DNA of 64,000 bases from Coriaria nepalensis (GCA_027186245.1 CP114483.1:4908001-4972000), one strand, 5' to 3'. Positions 1 to 12,676 are shown, counted from the first letter of the stretch. Translations and numbers: made by a program. Notes: generated by a model from the sequence alone, not told the origin.

Positions 1-593
1 ATTAGCTCTATCAATTGCAAATGTCTTGAGAACTGCTAGCTAACTACATATTTTTGTATGCATTAAGGAGTTAACTATACTTGTTTATTATTTGCTGGGA
101 TCCTATGTGAAAAACTTTCTTTACAAAGAAAATTTGATGAGTTTAGAAACAATGTAATTGTATCATATCATTAGTATTTTTACCATATAAATTTGGCTGC
201 TTAATTGATAGATAGCAAGTGATCAACTAGTAATGTAAGGTTTCTATTTACTTTATTTTAAATTTTAGATTATTTGTACGCTCGAAAAAAACCAATGACG
301 TGAAGGACTTTGTTATTATTTTTTTCTCTTATTCTTTTGGTTCGATTGTAGTCATTCTACAGAATTAACGAATGAGAACCTATTTTTTCATTCTGCATTT
401 TTGACACAAAAACGATTCCATCATCTTTCACATCGACAGAGTGTGAGAATGGATTCAACTCAGCATTACATTAAACTCAGCATTACATGGTGTCATAGCC
501 TATCAAGGATATACTTACATATTGTCAGTAAGACTTTAAAATGTAAATTACATTACAAACAAGATTGAGAAAGAATACTTTGAAACATGGTAC

Positions 594-2337
594 CTGGTGG
601 AAATCACCAGCAATTTTCTCAAGATGTCGGGCTAAACTACTACACAAAATCACACTTCCACTGTTACATCTATTCACACAGTAAGAGACAAGGTGAAGAA
701 ACTCTACTCCAGTATTTGTGTTATGAACCTACAGAAGTGATGATTCATGTTAAAGCAATCTGGAGAGGATGATTTAGTTATGAAAACTATTAATTTGCAC
801 AGTTAGATCTAGTTCTAGCGTGAGTGTTTACTTCCATCTAACCACTAGGCATATAAACAAAAATCTTCACCCAAATTCATGATCAAAAGGCAAAGATAAA
901 CCATTTCACATCACACCAATCAGTCCCAACATCCAAGCATTGCATGAAGGCTGTAATCTCTAAAAACTGGGAGCAAAAACTGGATTCATAGCGCAGAGAT
1001 GATATATTCTGATGCTTTTTTGTTAGCACTTACATAAAAGAAGTTCCAGTGCCAGGACTCTGTCCTGGAAGGTTATGAAAAAAAAGAATCTAATTGAAAT
1101 TCTAATTAGCCATGAATATATCTACTTCTTTCCCAAAGCAAAATGGGTCAAATTTAGACTTAACTGTGGTTATTTAAGTAGAATTTAGCTATAGTTACTG
1201 TGAAAAACTTGATACAATGAAGCAATCCCCTTCCTTGCATTGTCCATGTATCAGTTATACATGGATGCTGCCAGATCTAAATAGGAAGCAGCACTAAACA
1301 CCTACGCTGTAGCAGAACCACACATAAACGTGTCACCTAAAATCATGAATCTATTACCTTCTTTTCCTGAATAGAAGAATCCAAGATACATATTAATACG
1401 TCTGTAATGAGCAAGGATCTATCTTGTTGCATTGAAAATAGAGAGGAACACATCCTGCGGGCTAACTGCATAAAAGAGAAGTGTAAGAATAACACAATTG
1501 AATTTATTGTAAATTTCAGGAATAAAAGAATCACATGAACCTTGTAAACTTGATCTTTCATCGATGACTTCGCATACTCCTCTAACGCTGTTGAGCAGAA
1601 CAAACTTATGAGCTTTACATCAAAACATGTAATCTCCCCCACTAAGAAAAGGGCGCAGTTGCCCCCCCATATATATAGCAATTCCTTTCTGAATCTTCTC
1701 GAGTGTGCTAGCATTCAATACACTGCATGTATTAGTTCTTACAAATTATCAGAAAATTTTTATTAAGTTAAAACATTGCTTTCAGACCCCGGAATTCATA
1801 GAGTTTCAAACTAGAAGCCAATATCAAACTCATAAACTTTCAATATTTTCACCCGCCTGAGCCAGGGTCCAGCCTCTTCTACCAAATCAAGCACTCCGTT
1901 ATACTCACCGCCAGCCTTACTGTGACCCATCGCTGCACACTTAACAAGAGATCCAACGATCTCCCCAACCAACAATACGAACTCCTGACCACCCCTGCCT
2001 TTATCCAAATCCGGAAAATACCTCCACAGCTTTCCTAGACTTTGATCCAAACTCGATTCGACGAAGACGTTCCAAAACCCTGAAACCCCTCCATCTCCGC
2101 ATCCTTATAACGCCCCCACGCCTCCAAGCAGTGTAACATCCGAAATTCTCTGGATACTAACCGAATACGGTTTATATGAAAGCTGAGAAGCCACGGAATC
2201 TAAGCAATTCAAGCACAATTAATAGACATTGAACAAATCTTCAGCAAGAACCTCTCCGGCGCCTGATTTGGAGAGGTCATTGACGCGGTTGGGAAGAACA
2301 TGGATCCGCTGAACGACGTCATCGTTCGTTCTATTGT
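594..2337 (-). pseudogene. Separase-like gene, N-terminal exons, frameshifted
   Basis: Remnant of a gene resembling the N-terminal helical region of plant separase, the cysteine protease that cleaves cohesin. On the minus strand I read four exon-like blocks. The first (about 2337-1850) has pieces such as LDSVASQLSYKPYS, HCLEAWGRYKDAEMEGF and GKLWRYFPDLDKGRGGQEF in different frames. The second (about 1700-1567) contains ALEEYAKSSMKDQVYK. The third (about 1466-1356) contains LARRMCSSLFSMQQDRSLL. The fourth (728-594) contains LVSYCVNRCNSG and HLEKIAGDFH. The last two have clean GT..AG borders in phase 0. Block one needs at least two frameshifts and carries a stop, and block two needs one, so it is probably dead. 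Its 5' end stops at a Copia fragment near 2338 and its 3' end would lie left of the window. The protease domain is not visible. The family assignment rests on remembered motif resemblance. Confidence 0.6.
729..1355 (-). other. Intron-like gap of the separase remnant
   Basis: AT-rich sequence between two exon blocks of the separase-like remnant, bounded by a GT donor on the minus strand after 1356 and an AG acceptor before 728. I see no gene or repeat in it. The first 593 bases of the window are similarly AT-rich and hold nothing I can identify. Confidence 0.45.
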
Positions 2338-2615
2338 TGATATGGGTCTAACTTTTCTTGCTCACTCTCATGTCTCAACCATATTTTAGGATATGGCTTT
2401 TCTTACTGCCAACCACCTCCTCAATATCCTCCCCACCAAATCTCTTCATTACTCCTCACCTTAACAAACTCTCTTCTAAATCTCTTATAATTACTCTCAG
2501 CTCAGAATTTTTTGATGCACTTTTCTCCCACATACTCGATCCTACAATAACCATAAGCTTCTTTTCCGTTCCACTGCTCATGTGTTTCTCTTGACTACCC
2601 ACATAATGATGATGG
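2338..2615 (+). mobile_element. Copia integrase/RT-junction fragment
   Basis: About 280 bp of a Ty1/Copia polyprotein, read across stops and a frameshift. Recognisable pieces are GLTFLAHSHVSTIF, DMAFLTANHLLNILPTKSL, NYSQLRIF and YNNHKLLFRSTA, which match the end of the Copia integrase core and the segment that follows it. No LTRs are visible. It abuts the separase-like remnant, which breaks off at this point, so it probably inserted there and was later truncated. Confidence 0.6.
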
Positions 2616-3494
2616 TTTTCTGTTGCTATGATCCTAATTTAGATTTAAATTCGTTAATTCAATTTGTTATTTTTCAGGATTTTCGATGGCGGACCGTAAC
2701 ATACTCTTGGACATGTTAGGAGAAATCATAAATCCAAACGTATATATTGTATAGGAGAAATTATAATTAATCCTTAGTTTTATATGTATTACAATGGACC
2801 CCTAAAAATTTGTATAATCATAACCAACATTTCGATATGAAAATTATCTTTCCATTCATTTTAATATACTTATTCACATAGTATATACGTAGCAGACATA
2901 TGATTAGAAAATTAAAATTTTTAAATCTCAAATTTTTTATTTTTATTTTTATGTTTATAATTTCTATTTTATTTCTCTAAAGTTTCTTTGTTCCCCTTTT
3001 AACCCCAACTCCATCTTCGAAGCTTGAGCAATGCTCCATCAATGGAGTTAGGGTTATAAAGGCAAAAAATAAACTTTAGAAGAACCATATCCGTAAGGTT
3101 GATAACTCTTATGAGATTTCTTGGTTTGATCTCAACTTTTGAGAAATAGAAGAAGGTGAACCAGAAAAACCCTATTTTCTCTCTCTCTTTCACTATGTGT
3201 GGCCAAGTCTGGCAGAGGGGTTGTGGCAGAGGCCAACTTTTTCTCTCTGATCAAATTAAGCAAATTTAGTTTAAATGAAATCTATGGACACCTAAATAGA
3301 GTTTAAATCCACTCATTTCGGGTGATCCATTTAAATTTTAAACGGGTTAGTTGGGTGGCTCGATATTGCGCATAATCTATCTAAATATTTTATTCCTTTA
3401 AATTACCTTAAACTATATTACTAAATAATAAATTACTTTCAAATTCATGGATTTCATATTTATAATATATTATATTATATACAATAATCAAAGG
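2616..3494. other. AT-rich intergenic stretch
   Basis: No convincing gene. It holds short A/T runs and a CT-rich patch around 3175-3195. The small open frames here lack any recognisable motif. Confidence 0.5.
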
Positions 3495-3955
3495 TGATGC
3501 AGAACCGCTAGAGAAAATATTTATGAAACAATTGGAAAAGAATCGAAATAAAGAGGGGTCACAGAATTGCTTCTCGCTCGAGTGTTGGATTCACTTGCAG
3601 AAACACTTTCCCCAAATATTCATGGAACAACTAGAAAGAAAGTATTTTTTGCGAAGTCAAATTCCATCGTTTAGAGGTTTGTTTTTATGTGTTTATGTTT
3701 TTATGTTTTTTTGTAATTGTAGGGATCCTTTTGTAATTTTTTTAATTGTTGGGATTATGGCTTGTTAGTCTTGAATAAGTATGAACTTTGTAGCCTTTTA
3801 TCAGCAGATTAGAATAAAAATAATTTGCAGTTTTCTCTAGATGATTATGGTATTATCTTACATTCATTCGAACAATTTTCAAGTAAGAACTTGTTTGTGT
3901 GTTTTACAAACAATATCTTTTCTTCTATACTTTCTTTCGCGCTTTTGTTCGGCAT
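3495..3955 (+). repeat. 5' LTR of Ty3/gypsy element 1
   Basis: This block resembles 10055-10450: both carry a GGGGTCAC motif, then CGAGTGTYGGATT, GAAACAC, TCTTGAATAARTATGAACTTTGT and a terminal CTTTCGCGCTTT. The two copies are diverged, so the insertion is old. A primer-binding-like TGGTATTAGAGC follows at 3960. The outer borders are approximate. Confidence 0.7.
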
Positions 3956-3959
3956 CATA

Positions 3960-3971
3960 TGGTATTAGAGC
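3960..3971 (+). promoter_or_regulatory. Primer binding site of Ty3/gypsy element 1
   Basis: TGGTATTAGAGC differs by one base from the usual plant retroelement primer site TGGTATCAGAGC, which pairs with the 3' end of initiator methionine tRNA. It lies just after the 5' LTR and a few bases before the gag ATG at 3974. Confidence 0.75.
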
Positions 3972-3973
3972 TA

Positions 3974-5880
3974 ATGTCAAACAATCGGATTGAAGCTCTG
4001 GAAATAAGGTTTGAAGCAGTCGAGGCTAATTTGTAGAAAGTGAGTAATAAACTACGAGAAGTACTAGTTGCCTTAAATATTAGAAGAGATTATGGCAACA
4101 ACCACCAGTCATCCCTGTACCTCATAATGAACTTGTTGCTGCTCCAGTAAATTTATCCCTAGGTTATAATCCTCTATGACATGAAGATTATAACGGGTAT
4201 AAAATTAAGGTGGAGATCCCCATTTTTAATGGAAGCTGGGATATCAAATCGTTCCTTGACTATATTAATTAGGTGGAGAGGTTTTTTGAAATCAAAGAGG
4301 CTAGTGAGAAATGTAAAGAAGCAATTGTCGCATATAAATTGAACGGAGGCATTAGAGCCTGGTGGCAAAGCATTCATGATGAATATTACAAGAAAAGGTT
4401 ATCGCCTATATGGGATTGGGCCATGATGAGTGAACTACTTTAGTAATGATTTCTCCCTCGGGATTACGCACATGCACTATATATGAAATTTTTGGATTGT
4501 CACAAGGAAGCCATTTAATCGATGTCTACATTGAAGAGATCTTGAGGTTACAGTCTCGTTGCGATGTACAAGAGGGAGATGATCATCAGATCACGAGATT
4601 TGCAAGAGGGTTGAAAAACGAGATTGAGGATAAGGTTGGGTTTTAGCCAATTCACTCACTAACAAATGCAATGGAGATGGCATTCCGAGAAGAGGCACAG
4701 ATCACTCCACAGTCGACACGCTCTCAAGCATTTTGAAGATATAAATAGGGCTCCTGTGAATAACCATTATGCTAAACCCATTGTTGGTAAGTGGTTTAGG
4801 TGGAGTTATCCGGGACATAGGTCTAATGAGTGCCCTAAGCGGAAAATAGATTATGTAGTGGATATTGTTAAGGATAACGAGTGTGAATAGGAGTATGATA
4901 ATAATAAAAAGGATGACAAGTGTGAACAAGAGTATGGTGATAATCTAGAGGATGATGCTAATGATGTGTGTTGTGATGAACAAGGTGAACTTATTTGTGT
5001 TGTGCAACAAATTTTGTGCTCTCCCAAATAGGAAGAGTTGATCAAGCTATTTCTATTCTCATTATTAATAGTTGCAGTTATGAGAATTTTGATTGCTAAG
5101 AAGCTTGTCGACCGTCTCAGACTACCGACAAAGCCTCATCCTAATTCTTACCATATTAGAAAGATCAAGAAGGGTCATTTATTCAGTGACCTAGGTGTGT
5201 AGAGTCCCTTTATCTCTGGGAAAGTTTTATATTGTTGATGTCCTCTATGATGTTGTTGAGATTGACACATGTCATGTATGACTAGGGAGGCCATAGCAGT
5301 TTGATGTCAAACGTACACATAAGAGCCTTTAGAACACTTATATGTTCTAGTGGAGAGGAAAAAATATCATGGTTACTTTATCCGGAAGCGGGTAGACAAA
5401 CTCTAAAGTGAAAGGGAAGTCTTTTCTAACTTTTACTGATTATGTCAATGATTTTGTAGCATGTGTTAATGATTCTAGAGGTATGTTCGCATTAGTAATT
5501 AAAGATGATTATGAGTCTGTTATAGTTCCTACAACAGTTAGTGGGTTGTTAGAAGAGTTTCAAAGTGTGGAATTTGAACCCGAGCAGTTACATCCAATGC
5601 GGGATATCTAAAATTAGATCGATTTTATCCTAGGATCTCGACTTCCTTATCTGGCTCATTATCGGATGAACCTAGAGGAAATTCAAATTTTGCAGAAGAA
5701 GGTCGAAGAATTATTACAAAAGGGGCATATTCAAAAGAACATGAGTCCTTGTGTCATTCCTACTTTACTGGTGCTTGGGAAGAATGGAACATATCAGATG
5801 TGTGTTGCTAGTCGAGCTATCAATAAAATAACGGTACCGTACATATTCCAATTCTATCGTTGGATGATATACTAGACCAG
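3974..5880 (+). pseudogene. Ty3/gypsy element 1: gag, protease region, start of RT
   Basis: Decayed 5' half of a Ty3/gypsy polyprotein. An ATG at 3974 opens a reading frame broken by many stops. A CCHC zinc knuckle near 4789-4848 is degraded but clear (YPGHRSNECPKRK, with the first cysteines replaced). The linker and protease region follows (about 5090-5600), with VSGLLEEF and a degenerate PMRDI. The RT begins near 5640 (LEEIQILQKKVEELLQKGHI, then CVASRAINKITV). Coding similarity stops at about 5880 in the middle of RT, where a long non-coding block begins. Too many stops for function. Confidence 0.8.
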
Positions 5881-8556
5881 TTTTTAAAAAAAAAGTTAAG
5901 TTGAAAAATCAAATGGGATAAATAATATTAATGAGTTTATGGGTCAAAATATAATTTTTGAAACTAAAACCCCTTCTTACCATTCAGCCCGTGCAATAGC
6001 AAGTAAGAAAAAAAAAATTACTCTCTCTCTCTCACCAACCTCTCTTCCTCTTCTCCCTCAATTTCTTCAATCTTGAGTTCACAACTACAAATCTCTAAAT
6101 CCATGGAAGCTCGTTCAACCTCTACTCCTTCGTAGCTTAATTCTCCTTTCAATTTTAGATAATTTGAACAATTCCTCTTCTAATTTGGAATGGTGAGGTA
6201 AGAACCGTAATCCCCAATAGCAAGTAAGAAGAAAAAAAATCACTATCTCTCTCTCACCAACCTCTCTTCCTCTTCTCCCTCAATTTCTTCAATCTTGAGT
6301 TCAGAACTACAAATCTCTAAATCCATGGAAGCTCGTTCAACCTCTACTCTTTCTTAGCTCAATTCTCCTTTCAATTTTAGATAATTTGAACAATTCCTCT
6401 CCTAATTTGGAATAGTGAGGTAAGAACCATAATCCCCAAATTTTTAGAATTTCTCTACTTAGCTTTGTGAAAGTTGTTTTTAGTATTTTAATAGTTTGAA
6501 CCTGCTAGTTGAATGATGGGTATTAGTTTGTTAAATTGATTTGGGGAAATGCTTATGAAGAAATTATTAGGGTATGAGTTAAATTGTTATATTTATGTGT
6601 TATGCTAGAACTTGTATAGGGAAATTGAAGAAGATAATAGTTGATATATGGGTTGTTTAACTAATTTGAGATAATTAGGGATTTTGATGAGTTTGTGATT
6701 AAGCTTGAAGGAGGATGATTATGATGAAATCAAGTGGATGAAGATAATGAATCAGGTGTGGGTTTAATGAGTAATTAGTGAGTATAGTAAATCTAAGTGT
6801 TACAAGATTAATGGTGGATGTTGGATATTATATTGAATTTGGACAATTAAGGATTAAATAAAATTCTTAAGGTTTAGGAAGAAACCGTGTGATATGGATT
6901 GAACCAGTTTATTGGAATGTGAGAAATTGGAGATTTGACGTTAAAGTCGGTATTAGTTAAGTTGTTATCAGAATTAATCGTAGGAATATTGTAATGGATT
7001 ACTTGATAAAGTCATACTTACCTTAGTTGCTCAAAGTTGGGTTGAGTTTTATGGTAGTTTAGATACCGGCTAGCTAGTATCATTATGCAAAAAGAGGTGT
7101 GACTAGTCTTCCATATAATTTACTATTTATTTATATTTGAATTTAGAGTTGTTGATTCTTTGTTTCCGAAAACAGGTTCACCGGGAATCCCTCTACTCGA
7201 ATCCTCTTGAGACAGTTCGTTTACAATCTTTTGGCATACTCCACTATGAGTAAATATTATATTATTACGTAAAGTATTTCAAATTCTTCATACACGATGA
7301 ATTATTTCATGTGAATTACTTAATTAGATATGGTTGTTTATGATTTGCTCATTGGATATAAATGATTGAAATTGATGGTTCATCATGTAAATTATTTTAA
7401 GAAAATTTTGATTTTAAAAAGGTTAATTGAAAAGACATGCATTACGTGGGACAGTCATATAGAAAACTACGTTGCATATTAATTTTAAGTATATTTATGT
7501 TACATGGTATGTACACGAATCTTAATAAAGGAATAATTGTCATTAATATAGTGATCATAAATGAATCATATGGCTAATGGATGCATTTATGCATATGATT
7601 TGATTGTGCTTTGAATTTGCATATTGTATGATTGTTTGGCAAGTCGTTAGAATAACTGCAGCTATCAGAAGTGTTGATAGCATTGGTGCACCTCGATCTG
7701 TTATATATATGACGTATGTGGAGTCACACATGAATATTATTATTATAGTCGTATATGGCAGGATATTATATAACTATGACGATTTGTGTTTGATAATATG
7801 AATTGCTTGTGTGGTTACATTATAATGTTTTACTTACATTGGGTTGTTGATTTATTTCTTAAGTGTTCTTTTGGTGCAATTGACATATGGGATTATATAT
7901 GCTATTGGTATGAATTCATTATGGTTTATCATGTAGTTAATATGTTTAATATATGTGATGGGATTTGACATGGGTATGATTGTTGATGGTATTAAATTGT
8001 TGATTCAGTTATGTGGATTTCTTTTTGGTAAAGTTAGCATATGAGGTTGAGATTTTGATGATCATCCATGTTTAATAAGAAACTTGTTCCGAAAACGCAA
8101 CTATTTAATATTTATTTACTGAGTTTCGGCTCACCCCATTTTTTGTTAAATTTTTCCCTTCTCCAGATAGTTGATCATGCTCGGTTTAGCATCTGGTATA
8201 CATCGTTTAGAGTTAGCACTTTCTTTTTTTGTTGACCACTCCTTGTTAGGTTGTTATGACTTCTTTTGATTCATGTGTGGTCCACTTTTTGAAATATAAA
8301 TAAGGTTCATATAAACTAATATGTTGTTTTTTTGAACATATTCAACTTATATATGGATCTTAGTAATTGGTGGAAGGTGTAACATATTATTTAGTCTCGG
8401 TTTTTATTATATATAGATATCTAGGTGAACATATATATATCAATATATACATATATATGTATTGCTAAGTTTACAGGTTTACACTCGGAAGCTTACGTGG
8501 TCAGAGGATTGATTTATAGGACCATATGTTGGTCATGTTAGGTTTGAGTCGTGACA
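5881..8556 (+). mobile_element. LTR-like block interrupting RT of gypsy element 1
   Basis: About 2.7 kb of AT-rich non-coding DNA separates the beginning of RT (ending near 5880) from the RNase H region (resuming near 8559). Its right end, GAGTCGTGACA at 8546-8556, resembles the TCGTGACA end of the LTR-like block ending near 63242. It holds a CT-rich leader-like patch, which is duplicated (5995-6437). I found no primer site, internal coding domain or matching target duplication, so it may be a solo LTR or a rearranged LTR. The left border is uncertain by some tens of bases. Small open frames inside (for example 7604-7968) have no recognisable motif. Confidence 0.5.
5995..6437. repeat. Two-copy 221-bp tandem duplication
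   Basis: Bases 5995-6215 and 6216-6437 are near-identical head-to-tail copies, both starting AATAGCAAGTAAGAA and ending in a GGTAAGAACC..AATCCCC block. Differences are few (single substitutions and A-run length), so this duplication is much younger than the gypsy element around it. Confidence 0.95.
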
Positions 8557-10054
8557 TATATGATGTATTCCGGGCCATGATGAATTGAGAGCATTAGGAT
8601 TTTGCTATCTGCTCTGACCATCAATCTCAAGTGCACTTAAAAAATCAGTAGGATTTGAAAATTAAGATGCATGTTTGTTAGGCGGCTTATTTCGGATAAT
8701 TTAATTATGTGATTAAGCATAAGTCTGGAGCTTCCAATAGAGTTGCTGCCACTTTAAGCCGTTGAGCTACCTTACTGGTTACCGTTAGTGGTGAAATGGT
8801 GGATTTTGAGTTCCTTTTGGAGCTGTAAGTAGAAGATGAAGATTTTAGTGTGATATGGGCTAAGTATTTGGCCAAACAATCTATAAGAGACTTTCTGGTT
8901 CATGATGGTTTCTTGTTCTGAAGAAATCATTTATGTATTCCACATCCTTTACTTTGGGAGAAATTAATACGTGAGTTGCATGTATGAAGACTTTGTGGCC
9001 ATTTAGGGTGCGACAAGACCATTAGCAGTCTTGAGGAACGTTATTATTAGCCACAATTGAAAAGAGATGCATGCAGATTTATGCGGAAGTGTCTGATTTG
9101 CCAAACTTAGAGAGGCACAAACAAAATACTAGCTTGTATAGGTATGGGAGAACTTATCCATGGAATTTGTGTTGGGCTTGCCTTAGACTCAACGCGATTC
9201 TTATTCTATTTTTGTTGTAGTTGACATGTTTTCAAAAATGGATTACTTCATTCCATGTCGCAATACTCGTGATGCACCACATGTTGTCAAGCTATTTTTC
9301 AATGAGAATGTCAGATTATATGGAGTACCTCGATCAATCACTTATGATCGTGAACTCAAGTTCCTAGCACATTTCTAATCGACTTTATGGAATAAGTTTT
9401 AAATAAAACTACATCTCATCAGCCCTGCACATCCTCAGACGGATGGTCAAACTGAAGTAGTGAATAAAACCCTAAGAAATCTATTACGATGCATTTGTGA
9501 GAAAAAGAAGAAGCAATGGGATTTGGCATAGGCACAAGCCGAATTTATGTATAATAAGGTGGTGAATCATTCAATCGGTAAATCACCTTTTGCTATTGTT
9601 TATAGGAAGACTCTGCGCTAGCCGTGGAGTTAGTGAAGTAGCCAAGTTCGACTATGAAGAGTACATGTGCTGAGCAATTAGCCGAACAATATGTAGAGAT
9701 AATTGAGCAAGTGGAGAAATAGCTGGAGGTGCCTAATGCTAGGTACAAAGTTGCGGCTGATATGCATTGGTGCTATAAGGAGTTCCACATCGGTGATAAG
9801 GTGATGCATCGTGTTTATGAGAAAGGAGCATAGTGGTGGTCAGAATAAGCTTGATCAGAAGAAATATAGTCATTTTGAAATTATGCAAAAGATTAATGAC
9901 AATACCTATATCGTTGATCTCCCTGACCATATGAAATTTTCTAAGAACTTTAATGTTATTGATCTTTTCGAGTATATATCATATCATGATGACTCGTTTT
10001 ATTTTAATGACAACAACTCAAGGTTAAGTTATTTTGAAGTGGAAGGGAATAATG
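8557..10054 (+). pseudogene. Ty3/gypsy element 1: RNase H and integrase
   Basis: Second half of the decayed gypsy polyprotein. RNase H resumes with CSDHQS and VIKHKSGASNRVAATLSR (8610-8765). The integrase H2C2 zinc finger follows (about 8960-9110: RELHV, GHLGCDKTISSLEERYY, CRFMRKCLICQ). The integrase core is at about 9150-9600, including [19 protein letters not shown]. The C-terminal part reads SHFEIMQKINDNTYIVDLP and ends FNVIDLFEY near 9975. Numerous stops and frame changes. Most of RT between this part and the 5' half is missing. Confidence 0.82.
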
Positions 10055-10450
10055 TGAAATAATTAGTGGAAATATTCATAGAACAACTAGAAAGGAAGCG
10101 AAATAAATAGGGGTCACGAAATCGGGCATAACTTCTCGCCCGAGTGTCGGATTTAGTTGTGGAAACACTTTTCGCAAGCATTTTTTAATTTCTTACATTT
10201 ATTTATGTTTTTGTATCATTTGTAAACTTAGGAACTTTTGTAACTTTGTAGTCAATATCAATCTATTAATCTTGAATAAATATGAACTTTGTGACATTTT
10301 GTCAATAGTAAAAATTTGAGTTTTGCTTTAGAGAATTTCAATATTATTTTACATTTTCGAATAAATACCATTTATATACCTTTTCAAATAAACACCCGTT
10401 TCTATATTTTACTAATAATATCTTCTTCTTTTTATCTTTCGCGCTTTCAT
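10055..10450 (+). repeat. 3' LTR of Ty3/gypsy element 1
   Basis: Diverged copy of the block at 3495-3955 (see that entry for shared motifs), following the end of pol and ending near CTTTCGCGCTTTCA. Borders are approximate. Confidence 0.65.
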
Positions 10451-10681
10451 TTTGGGTCAAAAGGTTTATATGATCTTAGCATGTATGATGTACAATCCTC
10501 AAATTATTATATATATATATATTACTGGAAAAATAAATAAAATATAATATAATTTGACCGACAAATAGTTGTCCTCAAATTTCGTAGGGAAAATAATTTC
10601 AAAAGAAAAAAGGAATTAAATTAGTAAAATAAAATTTTTTGGCTCGAGCTCATTGGGTCGAGGAATGGGGGATCAAAGCGA

Positions 10682-10694
10682 TTTAGGGTTTAGG
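10682..10694. promoter_or_regulatory. Telo-box-like motif upstream of PYM
   Basis: TTTAGGGTTTAGG is the reverse complement of a telo-box (AAACCCTAA) and lies 32 bases before the PYM start codon. Telo-boxes are known in promoters and leaders of plant translation-related genes. A role here is inference. Confidence 0.5.
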
Positions 10695-10725
10695 CTCTAG
10701 TGTTGCTCGGAAGCTCTCTTGAGCG

Positions 10726-12676
10726 ATGGCGAGCAGTAACGGCCGCGGCGCTGGCGGAGGAGGCGAGAAGCTGGAACGAATGGAGGAACTGAGCAAAACC
10801 CTAAGGGAAGGGGAGAGAATTTTAGCGCCGACGAGAAGACCGGACGGTACTCTCCGGAAACCTATTCGGATTAGGGCTGGCTACGTTCCTCAAGAAGAGG
10901 TGGCGATTTATCAGTCCAAAGGTGCTCTGGTACGCATTCTTCTCGAATCTTCTCTCCTCACCTTCCGTTTGGTTTCCTAGAAAATTTGAAATAGTTCCTA
11001 ATTCATTACGAAAATAGAGAGAATTTGCATTCTCGTCTACCTTCGTATTTTCTTCTTCTTCTTCTTCTAAGAAGATTTCTTCTTCCTTTCTTATTTTCTC
11101 AGTTGAAGAAGGAGTTGGCTTCCCATGAAGGGCCTCCTGGCTATGATCCTCAATTGGATTCAAAACCTAAGACGAAGTCAGTTAAGAGAAATGAAAGGAA
11201 GAAAGAGAAGCGAATACAGGTTATCCTAGAATTCTACTTCGTACTAGTTAGGATTTTCTTCTGATATAGATTTTTTAAAGCTCTGGTAAGAAAGATTTCT
11301 TCATGTTTCCCCGCATAGATCTTTGGGTTTATAGATCCAAATGCGTTCCCATCTTCATTTTGATGCTCGAGCCAAACTTGGAAGTTTAATTTAAACATCA
11401 TACCATATTATTGTTTGAAATTATTGTCCCAGTGTGCTTGAAACTCTAATTTTAGGGAACTTTGAATCAAATTAGCGAACTGGAATCACTTTAGAATTGG
11501 TAATTGAGTGAAGTAGAATCCAGGGAAGATTAACGAGATAGCTTCATATCAATAACTGGAAGTTGAGTGAACTGCAATCTAGTGTATATTGTATTGGTCC
11601 TAAGTATGTAATTTACTTAAGACTTTTTGTGGGCCTTAAGTTCATGTTATAGAGCCAAAACTGGATTTAATGAGTTCAAACTGGCAATTATTAAACATAG
11701 CCCAAAGGAACTGATGAGTGAACTTCGCTGGAGAATTGTTTGCTTGCTTGTTGTTCTTATCTTTTTCCTTCTTCAGGCTGCTCTGGATAAAGGTAAAGCT
11801 TTGGATTCTGTGGAAGATGGAGAAATCAGAAAGGAGGAAGAGCAAGATAGAGATCATGGATCTGAACCCGTCCATACATTAACGTCTCATATGAATGAGC
11901 TTGGTGTTTCTGAGAATCCTACTACCATAAGTACTAGTGCTTTTTCAGATCAAACAGAGTGTCCAAATTCCAGGGGACCCACCCAAGATATTGATAAGAG
12001 AATAAGAGCGCTTAAAAAGAAGGTATAAGAACACATACAACATTACCATTTTGGCTAATGATTCACTTACTGTATTTCATTCCATGTTTGTTGGTAATGA
12101 CTAATATCTATTGACCGAAACATGTCTACAATGACGTACTTGAAGTTTTAAGATCTGTGATTGATAATTTTGAGTATGTGAGATCAAGGAGAATTGAATC
12201 TAAGAAGTATAATGCATACTTATCTTACTCTTTATAGTAGGTATACTTTTGGTTAATCTCGTTCATTACTTCTTCTGTTCTGCATTCTACTTAGCTAGTC
12301 CAACAAACATGATACTCTCTCAAATTAGCATCATCTAGGATTCTAGTATCATAACCATAGTTTTATGTGTACTGTATGGAATGTCTTCTTCTTTTCTTCC
12401 CCAATGATATAAAAGATCCATCTCTGCGGAAGGCTAAAAATTATCTTCGTGTTTAATTCAATATTCTCGTGCAGGAAAATTATTTTTTTCCCTTTTGATC
12501 ATGATGCGAATGATATATATATATTTTTCCTGTAGGTTCGTCAAACAGAGGCTCAACTGCAGAAAACAGCAGAGGGAGATTTGAACCCTGAGCAGTTGGA
12601 CAAATTGTCTAAACTGGAAGATTGGCGCAAGGAGTTGAAGCATTTGGAAGATGAAAAGGCTGAGATTGCATCATGA
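10726..12676 (+). CDS. PYM: PYM: partner of Y14 and Mago (exon junction complex recycling)
   Basis: Encodes a 235-aa PYM protein, which binds the Y14-Mago dimer and helps take exon junction complexes off mRNA in the cytoplasm. Four exons fit GT..AG rules and keep frame: 10726-10929, 11103-11219, 11777-12022 and 12536-12676 (708 bp with stop). The N-terminal block carries the diagnostic [20 protein letters not shown] followed by [13 protein letters not shown] (about residues 34-66), the Mago/Y14-binding region. Exon 2 adds GPPGYDP and a basic [10 protein letters not shown] stretch. The middle is acidic and variable. The C-terminal part from [10 protein letters not shown] is a charged helix, probably coiled coil. 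All key blocks are present and there is no internal stop. The start is the first ATG after the leader and is preceded by a telo-box-like motif. Confidence 0.94.

Noticed and set aside
7604..7968. Membrane-protein-like frames in the block within gypsy element 1
   Set aside because: Short, AT-driven hydrophobic frames in LTR-like DNA without a start context or family match.
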